From NCBI RefSeq assembly GCF_900116435.1, contig NZ_FPAZ01000017.1, positions 30,576 through 94,575 on the forward strand: a stretch of DNA of 64,000 nt. The letters are read 5' to 3'. Numbering within the stretch: the stretch's first letter is position 1; each line of letters begins with the position of its first letter. This document shows positions 28,876-37,258 of the stretch, piece after piece. This DNA is from Pseudoalteromonas lipolytica. Its GTDB lineage: Bacteria > Pseudomonadota > Gammaproteobacteria > Enterobacterales > Alteromonadaceae. A program made the position numbers and the translations under genes. The notes below the pieces were generated by a model. The model was not told the origin of the DNA and ran no database searches. It saw only the letters and a program-made list of their open reading frames with translations.

Positions 28876-28913
28876 CTACACATGTAATCTTTAATTAAAG
28901 ATTACAGCTGTAG
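28876..28913. promoter_or_regulatory. Palindromic operator overlapping the blaI-like promoter
   Basis: The core at 28883-28906 is a perfect 24-base palindrome with half-site TGTAATCTTTAA. It is flanked by CTACA (28876-28880) and TGTAG (28909-28913), extending the dyad to 38 bases. On the minus strand TTGACT overlaps the outer edge and TTAAAG follows 17 bases later, so a bound dimer would cover both promoter elements. TACA...TGTA dyads are known BlaI/MecI binding sequences. It ends nine bases ahead of the repressor start codon. Confidence 0.88.
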
Positions 28914-28936
28914 TCAAATAATGCAAACTTTTTTTG

Positions 28937-29653
28937 TTAGATGATGTCTGTTTTTTCGATACGGGTTGTTTGCCCTTCTGCAAGGCCGAGCTGTTCGATA
29001 GATAAATTGGCAATTTCAATTCTATAAAGATCAATAACCTTGTAGCCACAATAGTGCGCCATTTTGCGAATTTGACGGTTAAGCCCTTGCCTTAAGGTAA
29101 TCATAAACTGCTGCTCATTTACTTGCGTTACTTCACACGGAAGAGTGATGTGTTTATCGACAGGCACGCCATGTGCCATTGTTTGGCAGAAGCTGTGATT
29201 TAACGGTTTATCGACCGTGACCAGGTAGCGTTTTGGCTGATGAAAGTCTGGGTGGATTAATTGGTTACAAAACTCACCATCATTGGTCAGTATTAACAGT
29301 CCGCGGGAGTCTTTATCTAAGCGGCCAATGGGGTAAACGCGAGTTTCGCTCGGTAAAAAATGGATAAGGCTCTGTGCATCGCTACGATTGAGTTTGCAAT
29401 CAATGCCTACGGGTTTATGGTAAGCAAAATAAACCATTGGTGCTTTTCCTGTGATCGTCTTTCCTTCCACAATCACTTCATCTTCGTCGTTTACATGGTC
29501 AATATGATTTGCCGCTTGGCCATTAACCCTTACAACGCCTTGGTCAATTAAGCGTGAGGCTTGTTTACGAGAGCATATGCCAGCATGAGCAATATATTTA
29601 GCAAGCCGTACTTTTTCTACCATGGATGATTTTTGCACAATTAATTTGATCAC
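28937..29653 (-). CDS. rluF: RluF/RsuA-family 23S rRNA pseudouridine synthase
   Basis: A pseudouridine synthase of up to 238 residues: S4 RNA-binding domain (RLAKYIAHAGICSRKQASRLI), the HKPVGI motif, the catalytic aspartate in YPIGRLDKDSRGL, and LRQGLNRQIRKM. It resembles E. coli RluF (U2604 of 23S rRNA) more than RsuA or RluE, through KPVGI and YLVTVDKPL, though the C-terminal basic extension of RluF is absent. The start is unclear: GTG 29653 or ATG 29623, neither with a convincing ribosome site. The specific target uridine is inference. Confidence 0.8.
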   Translation of the reverse strand: MIKLIVQKSSMVEKVRLAKYIAHAGICSRKQASRLIDQGVVRVNGQAANHIDHVNDEDEVIVEGKTITGKAPMVYFAYHKPVGIDCKLNRSDAQSLIHFLPSETRVYPIGRLDKDSRGLLILTNDGEFCNQLIHPDFHQPKRYLVTVDKPLNHSFCQTMAHGVPVDKHITLPCEVTQVNEQQFMITLRQGLNRQIRKMAHYCGYKVIDLYRIEIANLSIEQLGLAEGQTTRIEKTDII

Positions 29654-29703
29654 AGTATACCAAATTCACGTATAGATAACTCTATACACAAAGAGGATTT
29701 CAC

Positions 29704-30009
29704 ATGGCGATAAAGTTATCTGAACTTGCAGCGCACCAACCACTGCAAAAAGTTATTGTGCACTCATTGGAAATGGCGCTTTATCAAGTGTCTGTGGTTA
29801 TCAATAATGTGGAGTACTATGTTACTGACGAGAAAGGCGAGTTTATCCGTGATTTGAGCCCGCTGCATATTCAAAAGCGACTTGATCATTTGAGCTATGG
29901 TGAGATGGTGTTACGCCATACCAGTGCGTACGATGAAATGTGTGGCCAGCCAGAAAAACTTGCAAGCAACATGCTAGAAGTCCCTTACGGAAAAAATCAT
30001 TTATACTGA
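29704..30009 (+). CDS. Small conserved protein, DUF6482-like
   Basis: A 101-residue soluble protein. The pattern IVHSLEMALYQVSVVINNVEYYVTD followed by a short helix and LRHTSAYDEMCGQP resembles what I recall as DUF6482, a small gammaproteobacterial family without known function. The gene has AGAGGA about seven bases before its ATG. It precedes the GNAT acetyltransferase gene by 45 bases, so both may be on one transcript. I cannot assign a role. Confidence 0.7.
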   Translation: MAIKLSELAAHQPLQKVIVHSLEMALYQVSVVINNVEYYVTDEKGEFIRDLSPLHIQKRLDHLSYGEMVLRHTSAYDEMCGQPEKLASNMLEVPYGKNHLY

Positions 30010-30054
30010 ATACGTTAAATGCTTATACTGAGTCATAACATTTATAGGTATGCT

Positions 30055-30462
30055 ATGTATCAATTAAAAAGTGATGACTCGGTAGAGCTAAACGATGAGC
30101 TAAGGGCGCATGTTGTTGCATTTAATAAGCAGCACTTTAATGCTGAACGCGTGCCGTTAGGTTTTAAATATGTGAATAAAAATTGTGATACCGTTGCAGG
30201 TATTCATGGTTATGTATTTGGTAACTGGCTGCTGATAAGTTGGCTGTGGTGCGACGACTTTACACGAGGTAAAGGGCTTGCAACGCGTTTGCTCCATGAG
30301 TTAGAAACCAAAGCTATTGCGCTTGGGGCAACGGTCGCTCAACTCGATACGCTTGATTTCCAAGCTAAACCTTTCTACGAAAAAAACGGCTACCAAGTGG
30401 TGTACCAAATGGCAAATTACCCACTCAACGGCTGCCGTTATTTTATGGAAAAAAAGCTGTAG
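30055..30462 (+). CDS. GNAT family N-acetyltransferase
   Basis: A 135-residue GNAT acetyltransferase. The acetyl-CoA-binding region is DFTRGKGLATRLLHELE (R/Q-x-x-G-x-G/A motif), followed by AQLDTLDFQAKPFYEKNGYQVV, the usual motif-B region with the FYEKNGY ending. I favour the ATG at 30055; an upstream in-frame ATG at 30019 would add a hydrophobic dozen residues without a ribosome site. Substrate unknown. Its stop codon lies at the left edge of a palindromic repeat. Confidence 0.85.
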   Translation: MYQLKSDDSVELNDELRAHVVAFNKQHFNAERVPLGFKYVNKNCDTVAGIHGYVFGNWLLISWLWCDDFTRGKGLATRLLHELETKAIALGATVAQLDTLDFQAKPFYEKNGYQVVYQMANYPLNGCRYFMEKKL

Positions 30463-30628
30463 TTATACCAATCCGCAAAAATACTTAATCATTTTGAGTG
30501 ATCAAACCAGTCGCTACCTGCGTTAAAAATTTCTGATTTAGAACAACTAAATAACTAAATTTTTGCCTTGTTATCAACGCGGTTTTATTGCCTCAAAATA
30601 GACCACTTAATTAAGCGGAATGGTATTA
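30463..30628. repeat. MITE-like palindromic repeat element
   Basis: A 166-base intergenic element bounded by imperfect inverted ends, TTATACCAATCCGC on the left and GCGGAATGGTATTA on the right. The interior is also a long imperfect palindrome: AAAAATTT/AAATTTTT and ATTTAG/CTAAAT pair around the centre, and ATTTTGAG occurs in inverted form near both ends. It has no coding capacity. Palindromes with TATACCAAT-type ends are familiar dispersed repeats in Alteromonadales genomes. The right end supplies the stop codon of the HopJ-like gene. A degenerate relative lies near 58.6 kb. Confidence 0.75.
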
Positions 30629-30985
30629 TTTTGCTTTTAGTACATTTTCTTCGCTAAAGGTGATCCCCAAAAACGGCGTAGTCTCAGGTGCGAGCATAAA
30701 TGTGCGTATATTCATGTGATCTTGGCCATCAGGGTGTTTAACAACGTCTTCACGGTAAAACGCGCCAAAACAATCGAGGGTGTTTTGTTTGCTGAGTTGA
30801 TTAAGTTTGGCAAACGCGAAGATTTTACATGATCCATTATTCTCATTGGCTGAACTAATTAGTCCGTGATTATTGAAACCACTGGGCGTAAAGTCATAAT
30901 GACGATCAATTACCGCCATTGTATCGGTAAACTCGATTAAATGGGGTGTTTCAGCTAATTTTTGTAAGAAGTCATTGAGTGTCAT
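30626..30985 (-). CDS. HopJ type III effector-like protein
   Basis: A 119-residue protein matching the HopJ family: IEFTDTMAVIDRHYDFTPSGFNN, NGSCKIFAFAKLNQLSKQNTLDCFGAFYREDV, DHMNIRTFM and FLGITF. Despite the name, taken from a Pseudomonas syringae protein, the family is widespread in free-living gammaproteobacteria and no secretion system is present here, so an effector role is unlikely; the function is unknown. The stop codon lies inside the right end of the palindromic repeat, so the last residues may have been altered by its insertion. It follows the retropepsin-like gene by nine bases. Confidence 0.85.
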   Translation of the reverse strand: MTLNDFLQKLAETPHLIEFTDTMAVIDRHYDFTPSGFNNHGLISSANENNGSCKIFAFAKLNQLSKQNTLDCFGAFYREDVVKHPDGQDHMNIRTFMLAPETTPFLGITFSEENVLKAK

Positions 30986-30994
30986 GTTTCGTCC

Positions 30995-32107
30995 TTAATA
31001 AATAGTCTTTGTTAACTCTAACTCATCCAGTTGCTGATTGATATTAAACTTAAATTTCTCTAAAAAGTTCATACCAAGTAGGCCGAAGCCCGTGTGATTG
31101 TTGATAACCAAAATATCAAAGTCATCAACTTTTTGCTGGCCTATGCGAAACGATTGTACTCGATAGCGTTGTGCTTCAACGAGCCCATTCGCCGTATTTA
31201 CGTGTAAGGTGTCAATATAGCGGGCCGGTTCGCTGAGTGTATTCAATAGCGCTTGGTCAATAACGGTAAAGCTTGCTCCCGTATCAATCATGAGCGTGGC
31301 CTCAATCTCATTATTAATAACGCTACTAACAAGGTAATGCGCCCCTCGGGGAGTTAATTTCACTTTCTCAACGCCTGCCAAAGCATGCTGTATTTTTTGC
31401 TTAAGTTGGTCGGATTGTGTTTTAAAGGCATGGTTATTAGGTAACTGCTCTAAACTTATTTGACTCGCCACATAGTCACCTAAGTGGTAGTAAGCCAATG
31501 CATGAATATATAAGTAGTAGGCATGATAGGGCGCGTATTCTAACCATTGCTGGCTGTGTTCGAGCAATTGCTGCCAATGTTGTGTGTTAATTAAGTGATT
31601 GCTGTGTAAAGTAGTGAGCTCTTCTATTTGCTGAGTGAGGTCACTGTGCGGATTACTGTCTAATTGATCACTTAGCGCCATCAAATTTACAATACCCTGT
31701 TGTACATAACCTTGATTAATTAAGCGTTTTGCATCGAGCTTTAACATGGCGGCATCGTATGGATGACTGTTTAAAAAGGCGCTTAGAAATTGCTCGCTGA
31801 TATGCTCGTGCTGCTCTAGCAGCCATGTTTCAACGGTTTGTTGCCATGCATGTTTAAGTTGCTGTGCGTATTGCGGTGAATTGTCCTTGAGCTGCGAGTA
31901 TGCGGCAACAGCCTTATCGAATTGTTGGTTATTAAACAATGTGATGGCGTGCTCAAATAGCTTAGGTTGAACAGCGCTATTAACCTGAGTTGCTGTAAAT
32001 TGCTGTTTATCTGCTATCACCGTGGTCTCTTGACGACTGAGCTGCCAAATAAAGTAGCCATTAATGCTTAATGAGCACAGTAGTAAAAGTTTCAGCAGAG
32101 TATTCAT
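30995..32107 (-). CDS. Membrane-anchored retropepsin-like aspartic protease with TPR-like region
   Basis: A 370-residue protein with an N-terminal signal anchor (residues 4-22), a helical TPR-like middle (about 45-245; repeats such as AITLFNNQQFDKAVAAYSQL and ALAYYHLGDYVASQISLEQL), and a C-terminal single-lobed aspartic protease domain with catalytic Asp275 in MIDTGASFTVID and the later GFGLLGMNFLEKF. Single DTG domains act as homodimers, as in retroviral proteases and the bacterial TIGR02281-type clan. It likely faces the periplasm. It forms an operon with the HopJ-like gene; the substrate is not known. Confidence 0.87.
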   Translation of the reverse strand: MNTLLKLLLLCSLSINGYFIWQLSRQETTVIADKQQFTATQVNSAVQPKLFEHAITLFNNQQFDKAVAAYSQLKDNSPQYAQQLKHAWQQTVETWLLEQHEHISEQFLSAFLNSHPYDAAMLKLDAKRLINQGYVQQGIVNLMALSDQLDSNPHSDLTQQIEELTTLHSNHLINTQHWQQLLEHSQQWLEYAPYHAYYLYIHALAYYHLGDYVASQISLEQLPNNHAFKTQSDQLKQKIQHALAGVEKVKLTPRGAHYLVSSVINNEIEATLMIDTGASFTVIDQALLNTLSEPARYIDTLHVNTANGLVEAQRYRVQSFRIGQQKVDDFDILVINNHTGFGLLGMNFLEKFKFNINQQLDELELTKTIY

Positions 32108-32175
32108 TTATTTTGCCTAAAAATCTCAATGATTAGAGGATTACTTTAGCAACAACCGAGACCGTGTAAAAATAG

Positions 32176-32886
32176 TTACTCTTTAATTAAGTGATTTAAT
32201 GCAAAAATATCTTCAATTTCAATATCCGCCAGCCCTTTGTATTGATAATTAGTCGCTTGGTTATTTAACCAAACACTCTGACAGCCCGCATTATTAGCGC
32301 CTTGTACGTCAGTGTCTAAGCTATCACCAATATGCAAAATTTCACTGTGAGCGACATTTAATAACTGCGCTGCGTTATTAAATAAAGCAGCGTGAGGCTT
32401 TGCTTTACCATGTGGGCCTGCTTGAAGCACTAACTCAAACACCCCATTTAGATTAAACTTTTCAACCTCGACATTGCCATTAGTAATCGCGATTAAGCGA
32501 AAATGCCTGCCAAGCTTTTCAAGTAATTCAAGCACATCATCAGCAACGGTTATTTGACTACGAGCATCTGCAAAGGCCTGATATGCTTGTTCGGCATGGT
32601 GCTTGGCAAGGTCGTGTTCAAAGCCAAGATCCTGCATTGCATATAACAGGGCTGCTTGTCGCCAACGAGTGACATCGTCAACCAAGGTTGCGTCTTGTTT
32701 TAATGCATTATCGCGACATGTCAGCCAGTAGTTCATACTGTCGGCAGGCCATTGCTCAATATTTGCTAAGTAGTCAGCTTGGGCTTGTAAGGCTGATTTT
32801 ATGATTGGATGATTGTTGTATAAGGTGTCATCTAAATCAAAACTTAGAACAGAAACGGGCGATAAGGCACGATTAAATCGGATCAT
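32176..32886 (-). CDS. yigB: HAD family phosphatase, YigB type
   Basis: A 236-residue haloacid-dehalogenase hydrolase with motif I DLDDTL (nucleophile Asp), motif II ITNGN, motif III Lys in GKAKPH, and motif IV HIGDSLDTDVQGA. Position directly after xerC matches the conserved dapF-DUF484-xerC-yigB order. E. coli YigB dephosphorylates 5-amino-6-(5-phosphoribitylamino)uracil in riboflavin synthesis and also FMN. The gene follows xerC by ten bases. Confidence 0.92.
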   Translation of the reverse strand: MIRFNRALSPVSVLSFDLDDTLYNNHPIIKSALQAQADYLANIEQWPADSMNYWLTCRDNALKQDATLVDDVTRWRQAALLYAMQDLGFEHDLAKHHAEQAYQAFADARSQITVADDVLELLEKLGRHFRLIAITNGNVEVEKFNLNGVFELVLQAGPHGKAKPHAALFNNAAQLLNVAHSEILHIGDSLDTDVQGANNAGCQSVWLNNQATNYQYKGLADIEIEDIFALNHLIKE

Positions 32887-32896
32887 AATTACAGGG

Positions 32897-33850
32897 TTAC
32901 TCGGGTGTTGAGCGCTTTTTAGCGCGTGGGTGGGTGTTGTCGTATACTTTGGCTAAATGTTGAAAATCAAGGTGTGTATAAACTTGAGTCGCAGACAAAC
33001 TAGTGTGTCCCAATAACTCTTGTACAGCACGCAGGTCACCCGACGATTCTAAAATATGTGATGCAAATGAGTGACGTAACTTGTGCGGATGTACTTGTGA
33101 GCTGATACCTTGCTTGATCCCCCACTCTTGCATGCGCAACCGTACATGACGTATTGAAATACGTTTCTTTTGGCTGCTGACGAATATGGCTATTTCATCA
33201 GGGTGTGCAAATTGTGGGCGAATTTTTAGCCATGCTTTTAACGCACTTAACGCTTTACTCCCCACGGGCAGTAAACGCTCTTTGTTGCCCTTACCCCGTA
33301 CTAAAATTTCGCCTTCTCGGGGATTGATATCTTGTATGTTGGCACCAACTAACTCGCTAATACGCAAGCCCGATGAGTACATTAACTCCATCATCGCTTT
33401 ATCACGAATAGCGAGAGGATCGTCATCGGGTAATTCTAGCAATTTTGCCATTTGATCAACGTCTAAATTTTTCGGCAAGGGTTTTGAGAATTTAGGCCCT
33501 TTAATAGCTTCAGCAGGGTTATGGTAATGTGCCTGATTGGCAATGTTCTTTGCTTTTAAAAATTTATACAAGCTGCGAATACAGCTGAGCTTTAAACTAA
33601 TGGTGCGGCCACTTAACTGTTTACTGCGCAGCTGCATACTGTAGCGGCGAATATGCTCACCTTGAACCGTAAACCAGTTCTCACTGAGCTTACTAAAATA
33701 TAAAGCGGCAAAGCCGAGCTGGCTGGTGTATTGGTTTATGGTGTGTACCGAATATTGTTTTTCGTAACGTAAGTAGTCAGCAAAAAGCTGGATGGGCGTA
33801 CGCCATGCATCGCTTAATTCATTAAGGTCTGGCGTTGTTACGTCGCTCAT
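32897..33850 (-). CDS. xerC: Tyrosine recombinase XerC
   Basis: A 317-residue site-specific recombinase that, with XerD, resolves chromosome dimers at dif under FtsK control. It has the N-terminal SAM-like core-binding domain and the catalytic set: Arg in SSGLRISEL, Lys in RGKGNKERLLPV, HPHKLRHSFASHIL (His-x-x-Arg), GHTSLSATQVYTHL with Tyr291 as nucleophile. The neighbouring dapF, DUF484 and yigB genes make it XerC rather than XerD. The start overlaps the DUF484 stop by four bases. Confidence 0.97.
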   Translation of the reverse strand: MSDVTTPDLNELSDAWRTPIQLFADYLRYEKQYSVHTINQYTSQLGFAALYFSKLSENWFTVQGEHIRRYSMQLRSKQLSGRTISLKLSCIRSLYKFLKAKNIANQAHYHNPAEAIKGPKFSKPLPKNLDVDQMAKLLELPDDDPLAIRDKAMMELMYSSGLRISELVGANIQDINPREGEILVRGKGNKERLLPVGSKALSALKAWLKIRPQFAHPDEIAIFVSSQKKRISIRHVRLRMQEWGIKQGISSQVHPHKLRHSFASHILESSGDLRAVQELLGHTSLSATQVYTHLDFQHLAKVYDNTHPRAKKRSTPE

Positions 33851-34458
33851 GCAAGTTCCAATAACCGTAGCTGTAATGAGCGAACGAACTCAAGCACAAA
33901 AAAACTGTCTTTAGCGGGTTCAAAGTGGTTAACATCATCACTGCCAAACGCCAAAATAGCGACAGGGTGGTTGCTATTTCCAATCAAATACAAGGCAGTT
34001 GATTGGGTTGATTCTGAAAATAATAAATCGCGTTCTTGCTGATTCACTCGTCCTAAGTAGATGCCGTCATTTTGTAAACGGTGAGCAATTAAATCATCGT
34101 ATTTTTTTTCATACTTTACTAACTGACATTCATTGATTAGCGGGTTTGTGCAAATAATATTGCGCAGATTATTTGCCAGCGTTTTGAAGTCGTAGTTAGT
34201 CCACAGTTGGCGATGGCATTCGCTAAACAAACGATGAATCAATTCATTTTCTTTTGCTTGTGCAACTAACTGCTCAATTTTATTTTTTAATAAGGTGTTG
34301 TGTTCACGCAACTGACGCTGCTGAATGTGCACTAATGATGTCGCAGCAGCCGTTTGCTGTTGCAACTCAAGTGTCGCAAGAACATCTGGATTATTTATTA
34401 AAAAGTCTGGATGTGCCTTTAAATACTCAGCTACATGTTGTTCTGTTAGTTTACTCAT
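33847..34458 (-). CDS. DUF484 family GAF-like protein
   Basis: A 203-residue protein of the DUF484 family: N-terminal [22 protein letters not shown], a short coiled coil (about 40-70), and a GAF-like C-terminal half with [15 protein letters not shown] and [10 protein letters not shown]. It sits, as in most gammaproteobacteria, between dapF and xerC, overlapping both by four bases, so the three are translationally coupled. No biochemical function is established; it is often named after E. coli YigA. Confidence 0.93.
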   Translation of the reverse strand: MSKLTEQHVAEYLKAHPDFLINNPDVLATLELQQQTAAATSLVHIQQRQLREHNTLLKNKIEQLVAQAKENELIHRLFSECHRQLWTNYDFKTLANNLRNIICTNPLINECQLVKYEKKYDDLIAHRLQNDGIYLGRVNQQERDLLFSESTQSTALYLIGNSNHPVAILAFGSDDVNHFEPAKDSFFVLEFVRSLQLRLLELA

Positions 34459-35285
34459 AATGCCACTTGTCCGTCGAATACATGCTCTGCAGGCCCTGTC
34501 ATTCTTACTGGATGACCTTCACCTTGCCAGCGCACTTGTAAGCTTCCTCCTGGTAAGTCAACTTGTACAGTGCTTGCCAGTTTACTTTGTATTTGACCAA
34601 TCACCACCGCTGCGCACGCCCCTGTACCACAGGCTAATGTTTCATTTACGCCTCGCTCCCACACTCTTAGTTTTATGTGGTCTTGTGAAATAACCTGCAT
34701 AAATCCTACATTTGCGCGCTGTGGAAAGCGTTCATGGTTTTCAAGTAGTGGGCCTAAGGTTGCGACTTCTGCGGTTTGAATGTCGTCGACTTCTAACACG
34801 CAGTGCGGATTCCCCATCGACACGGCACCGCTAAAAATGGTGTGCTCTTCAGTGCGAATAATGTACGTTAACTCGCGTTTACTTGCCTTGAGAGGAATTT
34901 TGTTTGGCTCAAAGACCGGATGGCCCATGTTTACGGTTACTTGACCATCTTTTTCTATGTATAAGGTTAAGTTTCCCGACTTGGTTGATACGGTAATTTT
35001 ATGTTTGTTGGTCAAGCCTTTCATGCGCACAAAACGCGCAAAACAGCGAGCACCATTGCCACATTGTTCCACTTCGTTGCCGTCAGCATTAAAAATACGA
35101 TAGTGAAAATCTAAATCAGGAGAGTAAGGGGCTTCAACCATAAGTAATTGATCGAAGCCGATACCAAAGTGGCGATCTGCCAGTTTCTTTATTTGATCAC
35201 GTGACAAGAAAACATTCTGCGTGATGTTATCAATAACAACAAAGTCGTTACCTAGGCCGTGCATTTTTGAGAAATTAACTAACAT
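34455..35285 (-). CDS. dapF: Diaminopimelate epimerase
   Basis: A 276-residue enzyme converting LL- to meso-diaminopimelate, for lysine and peptidoglycan. The two-base catalytic cysteines are Cys75 (EQCGNGARC) and Cys219 ([10 protein letters not shown]), both in conserved contexts, and length equals the usual 274-276. It follows lysA, which uses its product, with a 64-base gap, and overlaps the DUF484 gene by four bases. Confidence 0.98.
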   Translation of the reverse strand: MLVNFSKMHGLGNDFVVIDNITQNVFLSRDQIKKLADRHFGIGFDQLLMVEAPYSPDLDFHYRIFNADGNEVEQCGNGARCFARFVRMKGLTNKHKITVSTKSGNLTLYIEKDGQVTVNMGHPVFEPNKIPLKASKRELTYIIRTEEHTIFSGAVSMGNPHCVLEVDDIQTAEVATLGPLLENHERFPQRANVGFMQVISQDHIKLRVWERGVNETLACGTGACAAVVIGQIQSKLASTVQVDLPGGSLQVRWQGEGHPVRMTGPAEHVFDGQVAL

Positions 35286-35349
35286 AGCGCTCTAATTCGG
35301 ATTTGCTCTGAGCTAATCATGCCACAGAGCAGGGCGGTTATAAAAACGT

Positions 35350-36603
35350 TTATGGTAAAATTTTCTCACCTTGCCAAAGGCTTTCTAAGGTTTCACGTTG
35401 GCGGATTAAGTGGCTTTGCTTGCCATCGACCATGATCTCAGCGACGCGTGGACGTGAGTTGTAATTTGAGCTCATGGTAAAGCCGTATGCACCAGCACTG
35501 CGTTGCGCCAGTAGGTCACCAGCATGTAGCGCAAGCTCACGGTCTTTTCCTAAAAAGTCACCCGTTTCACACACTGGGCCAACAATGTCGTAGTTTTGAC
35601 GTGGCGTGCCATCTTCGCGCGGTTCGACAGGCACAATTTTTTGCCATGCTTGGTAAAGAGATGGGCGCAGCATATCGTTCATACCGGCATCAACAATGGC
35701 AAAATATTTGTCTTGATTCTGTTTAATAAACTCAACTTTGGTCACTAAAATACCCGCATTAGCTGCAATGGCCCGACCGGGCTCAAAAATAAGCTCTAAG
35801 TCTTGATAATTAGCTAAGCGAGATGTGATTTTATCAACGTATTCACTTGGGTGAGGCGGTGTTTCACCATTATAAGGCACGCCTAATCCTCCACCAATAT
35901 CTAGGTGGGTAAGTGTGATATTCACGGCTTTTAATTCTTCGATTAAGGTCAGCACTTTTTCCAGAGCCGCTAAGAAAGGCTTAATTTCTGTAAGCTGTGA
36001 GCCAATGTGACAGTCAACCCCAGTAATGTTTAAACCTGGAAGCGATGCTGCATATTGATAAACGCTGACCGCTGTTTGAATATCAATACCAAATTTATTT
36101 TCTTTTAAACCGGTTGAGATATACGGGTGTGTTTTGGCATCGATATCCGGGTTCACGCGAATCGAGATAGGTGCAACACGGTTTAGTGAAGTTGCTACTT
36201 CTGATATACGGTCTAGCTCAGCAACCGACTCAACGTTAAAACACTTGATCCCCAATTCAAGCGCGTAGGCAATTTCGTCAGCAGTTTTTGCAACGCCAGA
36301 AAATACCACTTTACTGGCATCGCCACCGGCTGCAATAACGCGAGCTAACTCGCCTTTAGAAACAATGTCAAAACCAGAGCCTAAGCGCGCTAAAATATTT
36401 AATACAGCAATGTTTGAATTCGCTTTAACGGCGTAACAGACTAAACTTTTGTGTGATTTAGCTGCCTCGGCGAAAGCGAGATAATGGCGCTCAAAGGTTT
36501 TACGTGAATAGATATAGCAGGGCGTACCGTATTGGTCGGCAAGCTCTTTGACAGCGATGTCTTCAGCGAATAGCTGATTATTATTGTAGTTAAAAAAGTC
36601 CAT
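35350..36603 (-). CDS. lysA: Diaminopimelate decarboxylase
   Basis: A 417-residue PLP enzyme that decarboxylates meso-diaminopimelate to L-lysine. It shows the PLP lysine Lys60 (YAVKANSN), the HIGSQ loop, the EPGRA phosphate-binding motif and the substrate-binding CETGD segment. It begins directly after the lptM stop codon and precedes dapF, giving a lptM-lysA-dapF order for the last steps of lysine synthesis. Confidence 0.97.
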   Translation of the reverse strand: MDFFNYNNNQLFAEDIAVKELADQYGTPCYIYSRKTFERHYLAFAEAAKSHKSLVCYAVKANSNIAVLNILARLGSGFDIVSKGELARVIAAGGDASKVVFSGVAKTADEIAYALELGIKCFNVESVAELDRISEVATSLNRVAPISIRVNPDIDAKTHPYISTGLKENKFGIDIQTAVSVYQYAASLPGLNITGVDCHIGSQLTEIKPFLAALEKVLTLIEELKAVNITLTHLDIGGGLGVPYNGETPPHPSEYVDKITSRLANYQDLELIFEPGRAIAANAGILVTKVEFIKQNQDKYFAIVDAGMNDMLRPSLYQAWQKIVPVEPREDGTPRQNYDIVGPVCETGDFLGKDRELALHAGDLLAQRSAGAYGFTMSSNYNSRPRVAEIMVDGKQSHLIRQRETLESLWQGEKILP

Positions 36604-36786
36604 CTATTGGTCCTGTTTTTGCTCTGGTTGTTCGGATGGATCAGCCTGTGGCTGAGATTCTGCTGGCTTTGCAGTATCATCTGGAAGATAAAGCGCACCG
36701 CTTTGTCCACAGCCCACCAGAGTGAGCATAAGTAGGGCACTAAGAGGTAAAATTGTTTTAAATTTTTGGCTATGAGTCTCTTTCAT
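36604..36786 (-). CDS. lptM: LPS-assembly-associated small lipoprotein LptM
   Basis: A 60-residue lipoprotein with a signal peptide ending in LVGC (lipidated Cys26) followed by GQSGALYLPDD, which is the LptM (YifL) signature, and a short Pro/Glu/Gln-rich tail. LptM binds the outer-membrane LptD-LptE translocon and helps its oxidative maturation. Location next to lysA/dapF and divergent from cyaY is the conserved context. Confidence 0.93.
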   Translation of the reverse strand: MKETHSQKFKTILPLSALLMLTLVGCGQSGALYLPDDTAKPAESQPQADPSEQPEQKQDQ

Positions 36787-36934
36787 TAGATTAATACGGT
36801 TGCTGGCTTTATAATCGCAGAGTAACAGAATATTTAAAAAATGCAGCTATTCGCGGATGAATTTATTCCTGTTACACTTGATGTACACAATCTGCCTCCA
36901 GATCTAGGCTTAAAGCCCGTTAAAGGACACTAAA

Positions 36935-37258
36935 ATGACTGATCATGAATACCACACACTAGCCGATGCGTTGATGCTAACAATTGAAGAGCAAATCGAT
37001 GAATGTGATGCTGATTTAGACTACGAGTCTGCATCAGGTATTTTAGAAATCATCTTCCCAGATCGCAGCAAAATAGTGATCAATAAACAAGCGCCATTGC
37101 ACCAAGTGTGGGTGGCAACTAAATTCAATGGTCATCACTTTGAATTGCGAGACGATAAGTGGATTGATAATCGTTCTGGTGCTGAGTTCTGGCAATTTAT
37201 GTGCGATGCGGCTACGCGCCAAGCGGGTCAACCGATCGAGTGGCGTTCTGAGTTATGA
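36935..37258 (+). CDS. cyaY: Frataxin-like iron-sulfur assembly protein CyaY
   Basis: A 107-residue frataxin homologue. The acidic first helix ([15 protein letters not shown]) and the central beta sheet with [23 protein letters not shown] and [11 protein letters not shown] match E. coli CyaY, which binds iron and modulates the cysteine desulfurase IscS. It is divergent from lptM and overlaps the following hydrolase gene by four bases. Confidence 0.97.
   Translation: MTDHEYHTLADALMLTIEEQIDECDADLDYESASGILEIIFPDRSKIVINKQAPLHQVWVATKFNGHHFELRDDKWIDNRSGAEFWQFMCDAATRQAGQPIEWRSEL

Noticed and set aside
27278..28913. Beta-lactam resistance locus
   Set aside because: BlaI/BlaR1-like proteins are present, but there is no beta-lactamase or penicillin-binding domain in the protease or its neighbours.
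30626..30985. Type III secretion effector
   Set aside because: The HopJ name comes from a Pseudomonas protein; no secretion genes or chaperone are nearby and the family is common in non-pathogens.
32897..33850. Integrase of a mobile element
   Set aside because: The tyrosine recombinase is XerC in its conserved dapF-DUF484-xerC-yigB setting, with no attachment-site repeats.
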